Assembly: GCA_947475855.1 (NCBI GenBank)
Contig: CANJPN010000384.1
Location: forward strand, 1 to 6,211
Source of the DNA: Bradyrhizobiaceae bacterium
Lineage (GTDB): Bacteria; Pseudomonadota; Alphaproteobacteria; Rhizobiales; Hyphomicrobiaceae
DNA: 6,211 nucleotides
Reading direction: 5' to 3'
The position numbers were made by a program, and so were the translations under genes. Positions 1 through 5,966 of the stretch are shown here, in pieces (position 1 is the stretch's first letter; the number at the start of each line of letters is the position of its first letter). The notes under the pieces were generated by a model, which was not told the DNA's origin, did no database searches, and worked only from the letters and a program-made list of their open reading frames with translations.

Positions 1-1
1 G

Positions 2-436
2 GATGTGGACAAGGCGATCGGCTTCTACGCGGAGAACTTGGGGCTGCGTCTGTCCGACCGGGCGAGCGCCGTCGCTTTCATGCACGGCATCCACGGAAGC
101 GATCATCACATCCTCGCGTTCGCGAAGTCCGCCGCGCCGGGCATCCATCATTCGAGCTGGGACATGGCGCGCATCGACGACATCGGCCTCGCTGCAATGC
201 ATATGGCAGACAAGGGGCACGTGAAGGGGTGGGGGCTCGGGCGGCATGTGCTCGGCTCGAACTACTTCCACTACATCCAGGATCCTTGGGGCAGCTTCAC
301 GGAGTACACGTGCGATATCGACTACATCGCGGCGGACCAGCGCTGGCCGACCGGGGTCCACGACGACGAGAATTCATTCTATTTGTGGGGTCCGACGCCG
401 CCGGAAGACTTCGTGGTCAACCACGAGGCGGCTTGA
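2..436 (+). CDS. Extradiol dioxygenase / VOC-family protein, C-terminal part (5' end outside window)
   Basis: The reading frame is open from the window edge and ends with TGA at 434-436, so the true start lies upstream. Counting the GTG at position 5 as codon 1, the fragment is 143 residues. It opens with the VDKAIGFY helix typical of a VOC (glyoxalase/dioxygenase) module. An SDHHILAF segment carries H34/H35, one of which should be the second iron ligand of type I extradiol dioxygenases. The stretch from GRH (H81) through Y90 and DPWG to TEY (E100) nearly fits the extradiol signature: H81 corresponds to the conserved active-site His and E100 to the third iron ligand. The first ligand His should lie just upstream of the window. 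Such enzymes cleave catechol-type rings next to the hydroxyls using Fe(II) and O2 in the cytoplasm. The exact substrate is unknown, and a non-dioxygenase VOC protein remains possible. Confidence 0.85.
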   Translation, partial: DVDKAIGFYAENLGLRLSDRASAVAFMHGIHGSDHHILAFAKSAAPGIHHSSWDMARIDDIGLAAMHMADKGHVKGWGLGRHVLGSNYFHYIQDPWGSFTEYTCDIDYIAADQRWPTGVHDDENSFYLWGPTPPEDFVVNHEAA

Positions 437-449
437 GCGTTTTGGGGTA

Positions 450-474
450 GGGTCAGACCCGCAGGGTCTGGCCC
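450..474. repeat. Palindromic repeat, copy A (GTCAGACCC family)
   Basis: The left arm at 450-460 pairs with the right arm at 464-474 around the loop GCA. The 9-base core GTCAGACCC (452-460) is identical in the two other copies in this window. The only imperfection is T453 opposite G471, a G-U wobble in plus-strand RNA. It lies 13 bases past the stop of the VOC gene but has no following T-run, so it looks like a REP-like intergenic element rather than a classical terminator. An effect on the 3' end of the upstream mRNA is possible. Confidence 0.7.
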
Positions 475-644
475 CAATTCGCGCAGCGGTTCGCGATTGG
501 ATGGTCAGGACGGCTCGGCCAGGAAATCGAGCGTCGCTGTTTCGCGCAGTGCAGCTTCTGGAGAAAAGTGCCGCTCGGCGGCTTCGCGTTCCCGGTCGTC
601 TCGAGTTTGGCAGCCGTCTCAACGCCCAGATCTGAGGGCCAGTC

Positions 645-848
645 TCAGAAGTGATCTTCGCAGTGGCAGCTAGGACCACACTTGCGGCCGCCCATGTGCC
701 GGCAGACAGAGCACAAGAGCGCGAATCCCATGCAGATCATTCCAAGCGCCGTCACGCGGCCAGTGGAACCCTTCGGCGATTTGAACTCGGACTGCTGCAA
801 AGCTTGCGAAACGTTATGCTCTCTGCCATGCGTTGAATTGAACGTCAT
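645..848 (-). CDS. Probable small Cys/His-rich single-span membrane protein, 67 aa
   Basis: I do not recognise a family. ATG at 848 is preferred over an in-frame GTG at 857 because GGGGGAG lies 8 bases upstream of the ATG and overlaps the GTG. The N-terminal 30 residues are polar. Residues about 32-48 (VTALGMICMGFALLCSV) form one hydrophobic segment. The short tail is dense in possible metal ligands: Cys 46, 49, 57, 61 and 63, and His 51, 62 and 66, including CGPSCHC near the end. This resembles a membrane-anchored metal- or redox-binding tail, which is inference only. Codon third positions are GC-rich, but less so than in the large genes nearby. It stands alone on the minus strand between the VOC gene and the PanB-like gene. 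A chance frame is the alternative. Confidence 0.45.
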   Translation of the reverse strand: MTFNSTHGREHNVSQALQQSEFKSPKGSTGRVTALGMICMGFALLCSVCRHMGGRKCGPSCHCEDHF

Positions 849-970
849 TACGAGCACTCCCCCAGAGCATTCACGAACGATATGTCAACGTTGGTGAATT
901 TTCGGTTTCCGATGCGAGTGCGGCTGTAGCCCCTTCACCCCAGCACGCACTTGTAGGCTGAGCGGCTCGC

Positions 971-1141
971 ATGGCCAAAACTGGACGGAACCATGTCGCC
1001 AATCGGCCATTCGATGGCGACGAGAAGGCATTTCGCCTTCCAGTTATCCTTGCTGCGGTCGAAAGCTACGATTTCGGCTCACACATCAGCGTTGCTCGGT
1101 GGCGAGATGTTTGCCGACAACAGCACTGTCTGGAACTTTGA
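971..1141 (+). CDS. Doubtful 56-codon open frame
   Basis: ATG at 971 opens a frame that ends with TGA at 1139-1141, two bases before the end of the convergent PanB-like gene. The product starts MAKTGRNHVANRPFDGDEKAF and is basic and soluble-looking. No convincing Shine-Dalgarno sequence precedes the ATG, and no domain is certain. The opening faintly recalls small phage or gene-transfer-agent tail proteins, but that is an impression from memory and not evidence. It may be a decayed gene remnant or chance. I see nothing else in 849-1143. Confidence 0.15.
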   Translation: MAKTGRNHVANRPFDGDEKAFRLPVILAAVESYDFGSHISVARWRDVCRQQHCLEL

Positions 1142-1143
1142 AT

Positions 1144-1953
1144 TCATCCCTTAATCTGCTTGCCGCCTCGGCAATCCTCGGCCATGGCCTGAAAAGCAGC
1201 AAGCGCGGACTTGGCGGTGTTCGTGTAGGTGTCGGCCTTGGCGTCGAGCCATTTCTCCGTCGCGCCCATCGCGGTCTGTGCGAGGCGGACGCGGCCATCG
1301 AGCCAGGGACCGCCGCCGAAGCCACCGATGCAAGGGATCTTGACGGCCGCGACCACTGCCGCGCCCGCTACGGGTCCGGAGTTCGTGAAGTCGAGTGCCA
1401 CAGCGCCGGCAGCTTCCAGCATCTTCGCCTCCTCGACGAGACGAGCCGCCGCCTCCGCCGTCGCCTGCGCGGCCGACGAATTCTGCGAGCTGTAGGGAAT
1501 GCCCCATTTGAGTGCGGTCTGCGGCGTGAGTCCGAATTGCGCGAACACGGGAATGCCGGACTTGGTCAGCGCCTTCACGGCTTCCGGGTGGTCGGCGGCC
1601 GCGTCGAGCTTGATCATGTCGGCGCCGCCTTCCTTGATGATGCGCACCGCCGCCTTCAAGGCGCTGTCGACGCCTTCCTGCAGGGGGCCGTAAGGCATGT
1701 CGCAGGAGACCAGCATGCGCGACGTGCCGCGACGAACGGCCTTGCAGCAGATCAGGATCTCATCGAGCGTGACCTGCAGCGGGTTGTCGTGGCCCCACAG
1801 ATTGACGCCGACGCTGTCGCCCACCGAGACGAAGTCGAGGCCCGCTCGGTCCGCGATGCGCGTCACCTGCGTGTCCCACGCGACGACACCGATGCTTTTC
1901 TTGCCGTCGCGCTTCATCTGCTGCAGCGCGGGAATGGTGACGGCGTCGGACAT
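1144..1953 (-). CDS. PanB-like (ketopantoate hydroxymethyltransferase family) protein with altered active site
   Basis: The 269-residue product matches PanB in length and along its whole beta/alpha barrel: VGDSVG (43-48) with GHD (54-56), VRRG (73-76), CDMPYG (84-89), IKLD (114-117), FGLTPQ (140-145) and IPCIGGFGGGPWLDG (206-220). PanB transfers a hydroxymethyl group from methylene-THF to 3-methyl-2-oxobutanoate for pantothenate synthesis. Against E. coli PanB as I remember it, metal ligands Asp45 and Asp84 are kept as D46 and D85. However, Glu114 becomes D117, the His of the GHLGLTPQ motif becomes Q139, and the proposed catalytic base Glu181 becomes D188. With no panC or panD nearby and a catabolic setting, it is more likely a paralogue acting on another 2-oxo acid or doing a related PEP-mutase-superfamily reaction (inference). 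GAGG lies 6 bases before the ATG. It is the last gene of the minus-strand set, 64 bases after the hydrolase. Confidence 0.88.
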   Translation of the reverse strand: MSDAVTIPALQQMKRDGKKSIGVVAWDTQVTRIADRAGLDFVSVGDSVGVNLWGHDNPLQVTLDEILICCKAVRRGTSRMLVSCDMPYGPLQEGVDSALKAAVRIIKEGGADMIKLDAAADHPEAVKALTKSGIPVFAQFGLTPQTALKWGIPYSSQNSSAAQATAEAAARLVEEAKMLEAAGAVALDFTNSGPVAGAAVVAAVKIPCIGGFGGGPWLDGRVRLAQTAMGATEKWLDAKADTYTNTAKSALAAFQAMAEDCRGGKQIKG

Positions 1954-2017
1954 GCTGGGCCTCGGTCTCGGGTGGATGGTCCAGACGGCTAATGCACGTC
2001 CGGAAAAATTGCGTCAA

Positions 2018-3337
2018 TCAGGCAATCGGCGTCTTCGTCACGCGGCCTGTGCCGTCGACATACCAGCGCTCGCTGGTGATCGGTTTGCCACTGAGGCGGG
2101 CCTGCATCCAGTCGGCTACCAATGTCGGCGGAAACGGTCCCAGCGTCGCAGACGGGACGCCGCCGACGGAGTGGCGGGCGCCCTGGTAGACCACGAGTTG
2201 GCGGGGCGCTGTCATCGCCTTGAACATCGCGTCCGTGAAGGCCATCGGCGACAATTCGTCGTCCTCGCCCGCGATACAGAAATACGGCGACTTGATTTTC
2301 TGCGCGTGTCCTTCCCACGTCAGGGTCTTGCGGAAGGTGTCGAACTTCGCTTCATCTGTCATGTTCGACATGAACATGAAGCGCATCTTGAAGGTCGGCG
2401 AAGCCTCCTCGAAGATCGTGTGGCAGCCGGGCTCGAGGCAGGTGGCGCTGACGGCTGTCGCCTTGATACGCGGCTCGTTGGCCGAGGCGATCGTACCGAA
2501 GAACGAGCCGAAGCTGTTGCCGGACAAACCGATGCGATCGGCGTCGATCTCGGGTCGCGCGGAGAGCCAGTCGACGCAGGCCTTCCCGGTGCCGGCCCAA
2601 CCTTCCATAGTCACGTAGATGCCCAACAGGGGGCTCTCGTACTGGCCGGGACCGTCAACCGCGAGCACCGCTATACCTCGCGAAAGAAAGCGGTCGCCGT
2701 AAAGCGCCACTCCCATTTCCTTGAAGCTGTCCATGCCGGGCACGGAGATAACGCAGGGGACGCGGCCGCCGCTGTAGCCGTAAGGCAGATGCAGCCATGC
2801 CGGCAGCTTCTGGCTGCCGAGCGGGATCCAGGCTTCCTCGACGCGGTGGTCAGCGATCTTGGCATATTTTCCGTAGCACTCACGTTTGCGGGCGTTGAAT
2901 GCCTTGTTCGTCGCGTTTGCAGTGTCGAGTGGCCATTGCGCAGCACCCCAATGCACCGCGGCGATGAAGTAATTGTCGCGCGCGGTGATGGTATTGCCGT
3001 CCTTCTCGGCTGCCTGGGCCCAGCTCTCGCGGCGGCGTGCAGCTTGCTCGAACGCTGGGGCTGCGTCAGCGAACTTGCGGATGCGTGCACGGATCGCGAC
3101 GAAGTCGGCGTTCGCCTGGGGGCCGCAGGGCGCACTAAGATAGTTCGAGCGCGGCTGATCCCAATCCATGCCGTTGGCCTGGATCACATTGTCGAGCGTC
3201 CAGCGCTGCTCGGTCCAGCGCCGAGTGATGGGGCCCCCGTCGGCCAGCGCCGACGGGATTGCGCTGGCGCTCGCCACAGTGCCGGCTGCTCCTACCGCGG
3301 CTTTGCGCATGAATTCCCGGCGCTTCATATCCTTCAT
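2018..3337 (-). CDS. Tat-exported alpha/beta hydrolase, FrsA/DHPON-hydrolase-like
   Basis: The 439-residue protein starts with a twin-arginine signal: KRREFMRK (5-12), a hydrophobic stretch rich in Ala and Gly (13-26) and a likely cut after ALA at 32. It should therefore be folded in the cytoplasm and exported to the periplasm. Residues about 75-165 look like an alpha-helical cap domain. The alpha/beta-hydrolase core follows: VPGMDSFKE (199-207) at the oxyanion region, DGPGQYES (228-235), the nucleophile elbow GNSFG with S275, an acidic loop GEDDE holding D359/D360, and the catalytic H389 in GARHS. DGPGQxxS and the helical cap are typical of the group containing 2,6-dihydropseudooxynicotine hydrolase, FrsA and Ayg1, several of which hydrolyse C-C bonds of diketone-like compounds. 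The substrate here is unknown, and an esterase is the alternative. GGGAG lies 6 bases before ATG 3337. It is the middle gene of the set, 97 bases after the GST. Confidence 0.9.
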   Translation of the reverse strand: MKDMKRREFMRKAAVGAAGTVASASAIPSALADGGPITRRWTEQRWTLDNVIQANGMDWDQPRSNYLSAPCGPQANADFVAIRARIRKFADAAPAFEQAARRRESWAQAAEKDGNTITARDNYFIAAVHWGAAQWPLDTANATNKAFNARKRECYGKYAKIADHRVEEAWIPLGSQKLPAWLHLPYGYSGGRVPCVISVPGMDSFKEMGVALYGDRFLSRGIAVLAVDGPGQYESPLLGIYVTMEGWAGTGKACVDWLSARPEIDADRIGLSGNSFGSFFGTIASANEPRIKATAVSATCLEPGCHTIFEEASPTFKMRFMFMSNMTDEAKFDTFRKTLTWEGHAQKIKSPYFCIAGEDDELSPMAFTDAMFKAMTAPRQLVVYQGARHSVGGVPSATLGPFPPTLVADWMQARLSGKPITSERWYVDGTGRVTKTPIA

Positions 3338-3434
3338 GTTTCGCTCCCTGCTTGCCGATATCCGGTCTCGCTGAGAAGCATTTTAATCCATCCTCGGTCG
3401 TCGCAAAGCCCCCTGCAATCGAAGTGGCTTCGCC

Positions 3435-4148
3435 TCAACCGCCAGCCATCTTCTTCACGCTGTCGCCGGACTGGCCGTAGAGGATCTTCTTGGCTTCGGC
3501 GTCGGAGGCGCGCTGGCTCTCGTAGGGCTTGCCGATCTCGTAGGCCTTGGCAACCGCGGGCCGTGCCGCCATGCGCGCCATCCAGGCACGGACGTTGGCG
3601 TAGCTCTCATAGGTCGTGCCGTAGCGGCCGGCCGACACACACCAGGGATAGCAAGCCATGTCGGCGATGGAGTAGTCGCCGGCGATGTAGTCTTTGCCAG
3701 CAAGCTGGCGGTCGAGCACCGAATGCAGCCGGTCGGTCTCTTTGGAGTAGCGCTCCAGACCATAGGCGTTGGCTGGTTGCGGGGCTTGATTGATGAAATG
3801 ACCGCGCTGGCCGGACATCGGCCCAAGGCCGCCCATCTGCCAGAACAGCCACTCCTGCACCTTGGTCTTGCCGCGTACGTCCTTCGGCATGAACTTGCCG
3901 GTCTTCTCCGCCAAGTAGACGAGGATCGCGCCGCTCTCGAACACGGGGATAGGCGCACCACCATCGGCCGGCGCGTTGTCGACGATCGCGGGCATACGGT
4001 TGTTCGGGCTGATCGCCAGGAACTCCAGCTTGAACTGGTCGCCCTTGGAAATGTTCACGGGCTTGATCGTGTAGGGGAGCCCCGCTTCCTCCAGATAGAT
4101 CGTGATCTTGTGCCCGTTCGAGGTCGGCCAATAGTGGAAGTCGATCAT
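3435..4148 (-). CDS. yfcG: Glutathione S-transferase, YfcG/YghU (Nu-class) type
   Basis: The 237-residue product aligns along its length with E. coli YfcG as remembered. It has PTSNGHKI (8-15) in place of the usual Tyr/Ser catalytic region, EEAGLPY (20-26), ISPNNRMPAIVD (47-58) with the cis-Pro at P53, ADGG (61-64), FESGAI (70-75) where E71-S72 should hold the gamma-glutamyl group of glutathione, LFWQMGGLGPM (101-111), and YSIADMACYPW (159-169), which carries the N-capping box of the C-terminal domain. Nu-class enzymes bind glutathione disulfide and act mainly as disulfide-bond reductases or peroxidases in the cytoplasm. In a catabolic operon it could instead process a thiol adduct or protect against reactive intermediates (inference). 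A perfect AGGAGG sits 7 bases before ATG 4148. It is the first gene of the minus-strand set. The tail after about 210 is longer than in YfcG. The symbol denotes the family and does not assert strict orthology. Confidence 0.95.
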   Translation of the reverse strand: MIDFHYWPTSNGHKITIYLEEAGLPYTIKPVNISKGDQFKLEFLAISPNNRMPAIVDNAPADGGAPIPVFESGAILVYLAEKTGKFMPKDVRGKTKVQEWLFWQMGGLGPMSGQRGHFINQAPQPANAYGLERYSKETDRLHSVLDRQLAGKDYIAGDYSIADMACYPWCVSAGRYGTTYESYANVRAWMARMAARPAVAKAYEIGKPYESQRASDAEAKKILYGQSGDSVKKMAGG

Positions 4149-4154
4149 AAGGTA

Positions 4155-4160
4155 TCCTCC
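4155..4160 (-). promoter_or_regulatory. Strong ribosome binding site of the GST gene
   Basis: The minus strand reads AGGAGG here, 7 bases upstream of ATG 4148, which fixes that start. A short complementary run CCTC lies just upstream on the minus strand, next to the palindromic repeat at 4167-4193, so the leader of this mRNA is structured close to the ribosome site. Confidence 0.8.
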
Positions 4161-4166
4161 TGAGGT

Positions 4167-4193
4167 GGTGTCAGACCCTCGGGGTTTGACACC
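4167..4193. repeat. Palindromic repeat, copy B (GTCAGACCC family)
   Basis: GGTGTCAGACCC (4167-4178) pairs with 4182-4193 around the loop TCG. The 9-base core at 4170-4178 is identical to copies A and C. The one imperfection is G4174 opposite T4186. It lies 18 bases upstream of the GST start codon, inside or next to its 5' leader, where a hairpin could affect transcription or translation. Its centre is about 70 bases from that of copy C, in the same orientation. Confidence 0.75.
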
Positions 4194-4238
4194 TTGAACG
4201 GGTCATCTGGGCATGCCTGAAGGCTGGTCTCGCTTCGA

Positions 4239-4261
4239 TGTCAGACCCGGAGGGTCCGACA
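4239..4261. repeat. Palindromic repeat, copy C (GTCAGACCC family)
   Basis: TGTCAGACCC (4239-4248) pairs with 4252-4261 around the loop GGA. The core 4240-4248 is identical to copies A and B. The imperfection is A4243 opposite C4257. With copy B it makes a same-orientation pair in the divergent region between the GST and the dioxygenase gene, the kind of intergenic arrangement seen in REP clusters. Confidence 0.7.
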
Positions 4262-4294
4262 CCGCGTCACCTCCATCTTAGATCGCGAAGAAAC

Positions 4295-4322
4295 TTGACC
4301 GCCGCCTCGCTTCAAATACGAT
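4295..4322 (+). promoter_or_regulatory. Possible sigma-70-type promoter of the dioxygenase gene
   Basis: TTGACC (4295-4300) matches the -35 consensus at five of six positions. With a 16-base spacer, TACGAT (4317-4322) gives a four-of-six -10 match. This would start transcription about 75 bases before ATG 4404. The -10 match overlaps the palindrome at 4320-4329. The prediction is by eye only. CATAAT at 4329-4334 is a better -10 but lacks a matching -35. Confidence 0.35.
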
Positions 4323-4332
4323 AGCTATCATA
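4317..4332. promoter_or_regulatory. Candidate operator palindrome in the divergent control region
   Basis: GATAGCTATC (4320-4329) is a perfect 10-base palindrome. It is flanked symmetrically by TA on each side after one unmatched base, giving 14 symmetric positions out of 16. It overlaps the candidate -10 of the dioxygenase promoter, a usual position for a repressor site. The form suits a dimeric regulator of MarR or a similar family, but no regulator gene is in the window to support this. Confidence 0.4.
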
Positions 4333-4403
4333 ATCAAGCACCGCGAAGCTGCCAGCCGAATCCGCCGCACCGAGGCGCCTCGCGACAGACGGGAGATACG
4401 CCG

Positions 4404-5261
4404 ATGGGCAAGGTCGAATACCGGAAGCTGTCAAAGCATACCGGCGCGGAAATCCTTGGGATCGACCTCAACCAGCAGATCCCGCAAGAGACTATTCAGG
4501 AGATCTGGAAGATCTTCGTCGATCACACCGTCGTGCTGTTCCGCGGGCAGAAGCTGGAGCAGCCTGACCTCGTGCGCGCGACCAGCCAGTTCGGAGCCTG
4601 CGGCGAGTACGACAGGCCCGCGGAATTCCATACGAGCGGGCAGAAGAAGGTGCTGCCGCAGATCATGTTGATCACCAATATCCGCGAGAACGGCGAGCCG
4701 ATCGGGTCGCTGCCGGACGGCGAGATGTGGTTCCACCACGACACCATCCACCGCAAGATCCCGCACAAAGCGACGCTGCTCTATTCGGTCGAGATCCCGA
4801 GCTGGGGTGGCAACACCGTGTTCTCGAACCTGATGGCAGCCTACGACGCGCTGCCGGCTGACCTGAAGAAGGCGATCGAGGGTCGCCAAGTCTACAACGC
4901 TTTCAATTACGGCAGCGTCAAGAAGGGCGATCCCAACGCCACCGCGGCTCGCAGCGCCGCCGTCCACCCGGCCGTGCGCATCTGCCCCGACAACGGCCGC
5001 AAGGCGATCTATATCGACCGACTGATGAGCCAGAACATCGTCGACATGCCGGAAGCGGACAGCGAGGCGATCCTCAACCGGATTTACGATTTCATCGAGC
5101 AGGACGAGTTCTGCTACGACCACGTGTGGAAGAAGGGCGACGTCCTCATGTGGGACAACCGCACCAGCGTTCACGCCCGCCGCGACTTCCCCGCGCATGA
5201 GACACGCCTGATGTGGCGCACCACGCTGGCCGATACGGTCGCACCGTACTGGGCGGCTTAA
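4404..5261 (+). CDS. TauD/TfdA-family Fe(II)/2-oxoglutarate-dependent dioxygenase
   Basis: The 285-residue protein has the usual length and order of the TauD family. H111 and D113 (FHHD) with the distal H257 (SVHARRDF) form the iron-binding facial triad. T138 (GGNTVF) lies 25 residues after the Asp, as T126 does in TauD. R268 and R272 in RLMWRTT lie 11 and 15 residues after the distal His, matching the Arg residues that bind 2-oxoglutarate and substrate in TauD. VVLFRGQ (43-49) is also typical. Members oxidise taurine, phenoxyacetates, alkyl sulfates and other small acids, coupled to decarboxylation of 2-oxoglutarate in the cytoplasm. The substrate is not readable. GGGAG (4391-4395) lies 8 bases before ATG 4404. 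The gene diverges from the GST operon, so shared control and a shared pathway are plausible. It ends 8 bases before the convergent zinc-ribbon gene, with no terminator visible between them. Confidence 0.95.
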   Translation: MGKVEYRKLSKHTGAEILGIDLNQQIPQETIQEIWKIFVDHTVVLFRGQKLEQPDLVRATSQFGACGEYDRPAEFHTSGQKKVLPQIMLITNIRENGEPIGSLPDGEMWFHHDTIHRKIPHKATLLYSVEIPSWGGNTVFSNLMAAYDALPADLKKAIEGRQVYNAFNYGSVKKGDPNATAARSAAVHPAVRICPDNGRKAIYIDRLMSQNIVDMPEADSEAILNRIYDFIEQDEFCYDHVWKKGDVLMWDNRTSVHARRDFPAHETRLMWRTTLADTVAPYWAA

Positions 5262-5269
5262 AGCGATAG

Positions 5270-5767
5270 CTAGCGAGACGCGCGACGCCCAAAGCCGCTC
5301 GGTCTGGCGGTCGGCTGGACGGGCGAGCGCCTCACGGGGGCGGCGGGCGTCTGTTCGTTGGGTCGTTGCGTGAACTGCTGCTCCGCACGGCTCATCCAGT
5401 CGCGCGGCGCGGATTGCTCGGCTTGCGCGGTGCGGGCGGGTTGGCGCTGCGGCTCTAGATCTGCCGGGGTCAGCTCAGCAAGGCCCAGCGCGGCCATCGC
5501 CTCCGGCGACAGAGCCGGATTGCGCAGTCGCCGCCAGAACGGGACCACAATCACGAACGCGCCCAATGCAGCATAGAGCGTATTGCCCGCGACGATGCAG
5601 CCGAGGCCGACAGCGACCATCATGCCGGTCGTCACATTCTCGGGCACCTGGATCTTGCCTTGGCATTTCAGGCATCGATAATTGAGCGACGAGAACAGAT
5701 AGTTGTACGTCACCCGGCTCTGCGGGATCATCGCATTACCGCACTTGTGGCATTTCCTGAGGTCCAC
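5270..5767 (-). CDS. Hypothetical zinc-ribbon membrane protein, 165 aa
   Basis: Translation is proposed from GTG at 5767, preceded by GGGAGG at 8 bases. No ATG lies before the first cysteine pair. CHKC (C6, C9) and CLKC (C32, C35) form a four-cysteine zinc-ribbon-like module. Two adjacent hydrophobic segments, about 46-62 and 63-78, separated by GNT would form a membrane hairpin, followed by the basic stop FWRRLR. The rest, about 85-165, is low-complexity and rich in Pro, Gln, Ala and Arg, with a basic end (GRRASR), and is probably disordered. Both ends should then face the cytoplasm. The function is unknown. Zinc-ribbon-plus-membrane architectures often belong to housekeeping or sensory proteins, and nothing links it to the catabolic genes. 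It is convergent with the dioxygenase gene. Confidence 0.85.
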   Translation of the reverse strand: MDLRKCHKCGNAMIPQSRVTYNYLFSSLNYRCLKCQGKIQVPENVTTGMMVAVGLGCIVAGNTLYAALGAFVIVVPFWRRLRNPALSPEAMAALGLAELTPADLEPQRQPARTAQAEQSAPRDWMSRAEQQFTQRPNEQTPAAPVRRSPVQPTARPSGFGRRASR

Positions 5768-5966
5768 GACGCCGCCCTCCCAACGATTTCAAGCGATCCT
5801 AACTGGCGGGGGCTAACGTTCGCTGAAGTAGCTTCGAGAATTTGCTCCTGAATTAACCCAACAAGTCTTTGGTAACCATGTCGTGCCAAGTGCTCTGGCC
5901 AAAGCCGACATCTCGTGAGAATTTTTGCATCAGGCTATTGTTTTTAATAGCGATTATCTTCCAGCA
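5768..5966. other. Divergent intergenic region
   Basis: This 199-base region separates the starts of the zinc-ribbon gene (-) and the last gene (+). It is more AT-rich than its surroundings around 5920-5960. A small inverted repeat, CTATT/AATAG (5935-5939 and 5946-5950), lies 16 bases before the ATG at 5967. I see no convincing promoter hexamers. A minus-strand frame through 5853-6056 is judged a shadow. Confidence 0.5.

Noticed and set aside
450..474. Repeat copy A as a rho-independent terminator of the VOC gene
   Set aside because: The stem is good but no T-run follows, and the same palindrome occurs twice upstream of genes, so it is treated as a repeat.
374..679. A 101-codon minus-strand frame
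   Set aside because: It is basic and low in information, overlaps the end of the VOC gene and the palindromic repeat, and overlaps the better small gene at 645-848.
855..857. GTG as start of the small Cys/His-rich protein
   Set aside because: It lies inside the GGGGGAG ribosome site with no spacing. The ATG at 848 is 8 bases downstream of that site and fits better.
1144..1953. Naming the gene panB outright
   Set aside because: Three active-site positions differ from E. coli PanB and no pantothenate genes are nearby, so only a family-level call is safe.
1697..3793. A 698-codon open frame on the plus strand
   Set aside because: It is a shadow opposite the hydrolase, the end of the GST and the start of the PanB-like gene. 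It shows no domain, is very rich in Arg, and spans three real minus-strand genes.
4431..5198. A 255-codon minus-strand frame inside the dioxygenase gene
   Set aside because: It is an antisense shadow of a gene whose whole active site is conserved. The Val/Leu/Arg/Asp-rich composition is typical of antisense frames in GC-rich genes.
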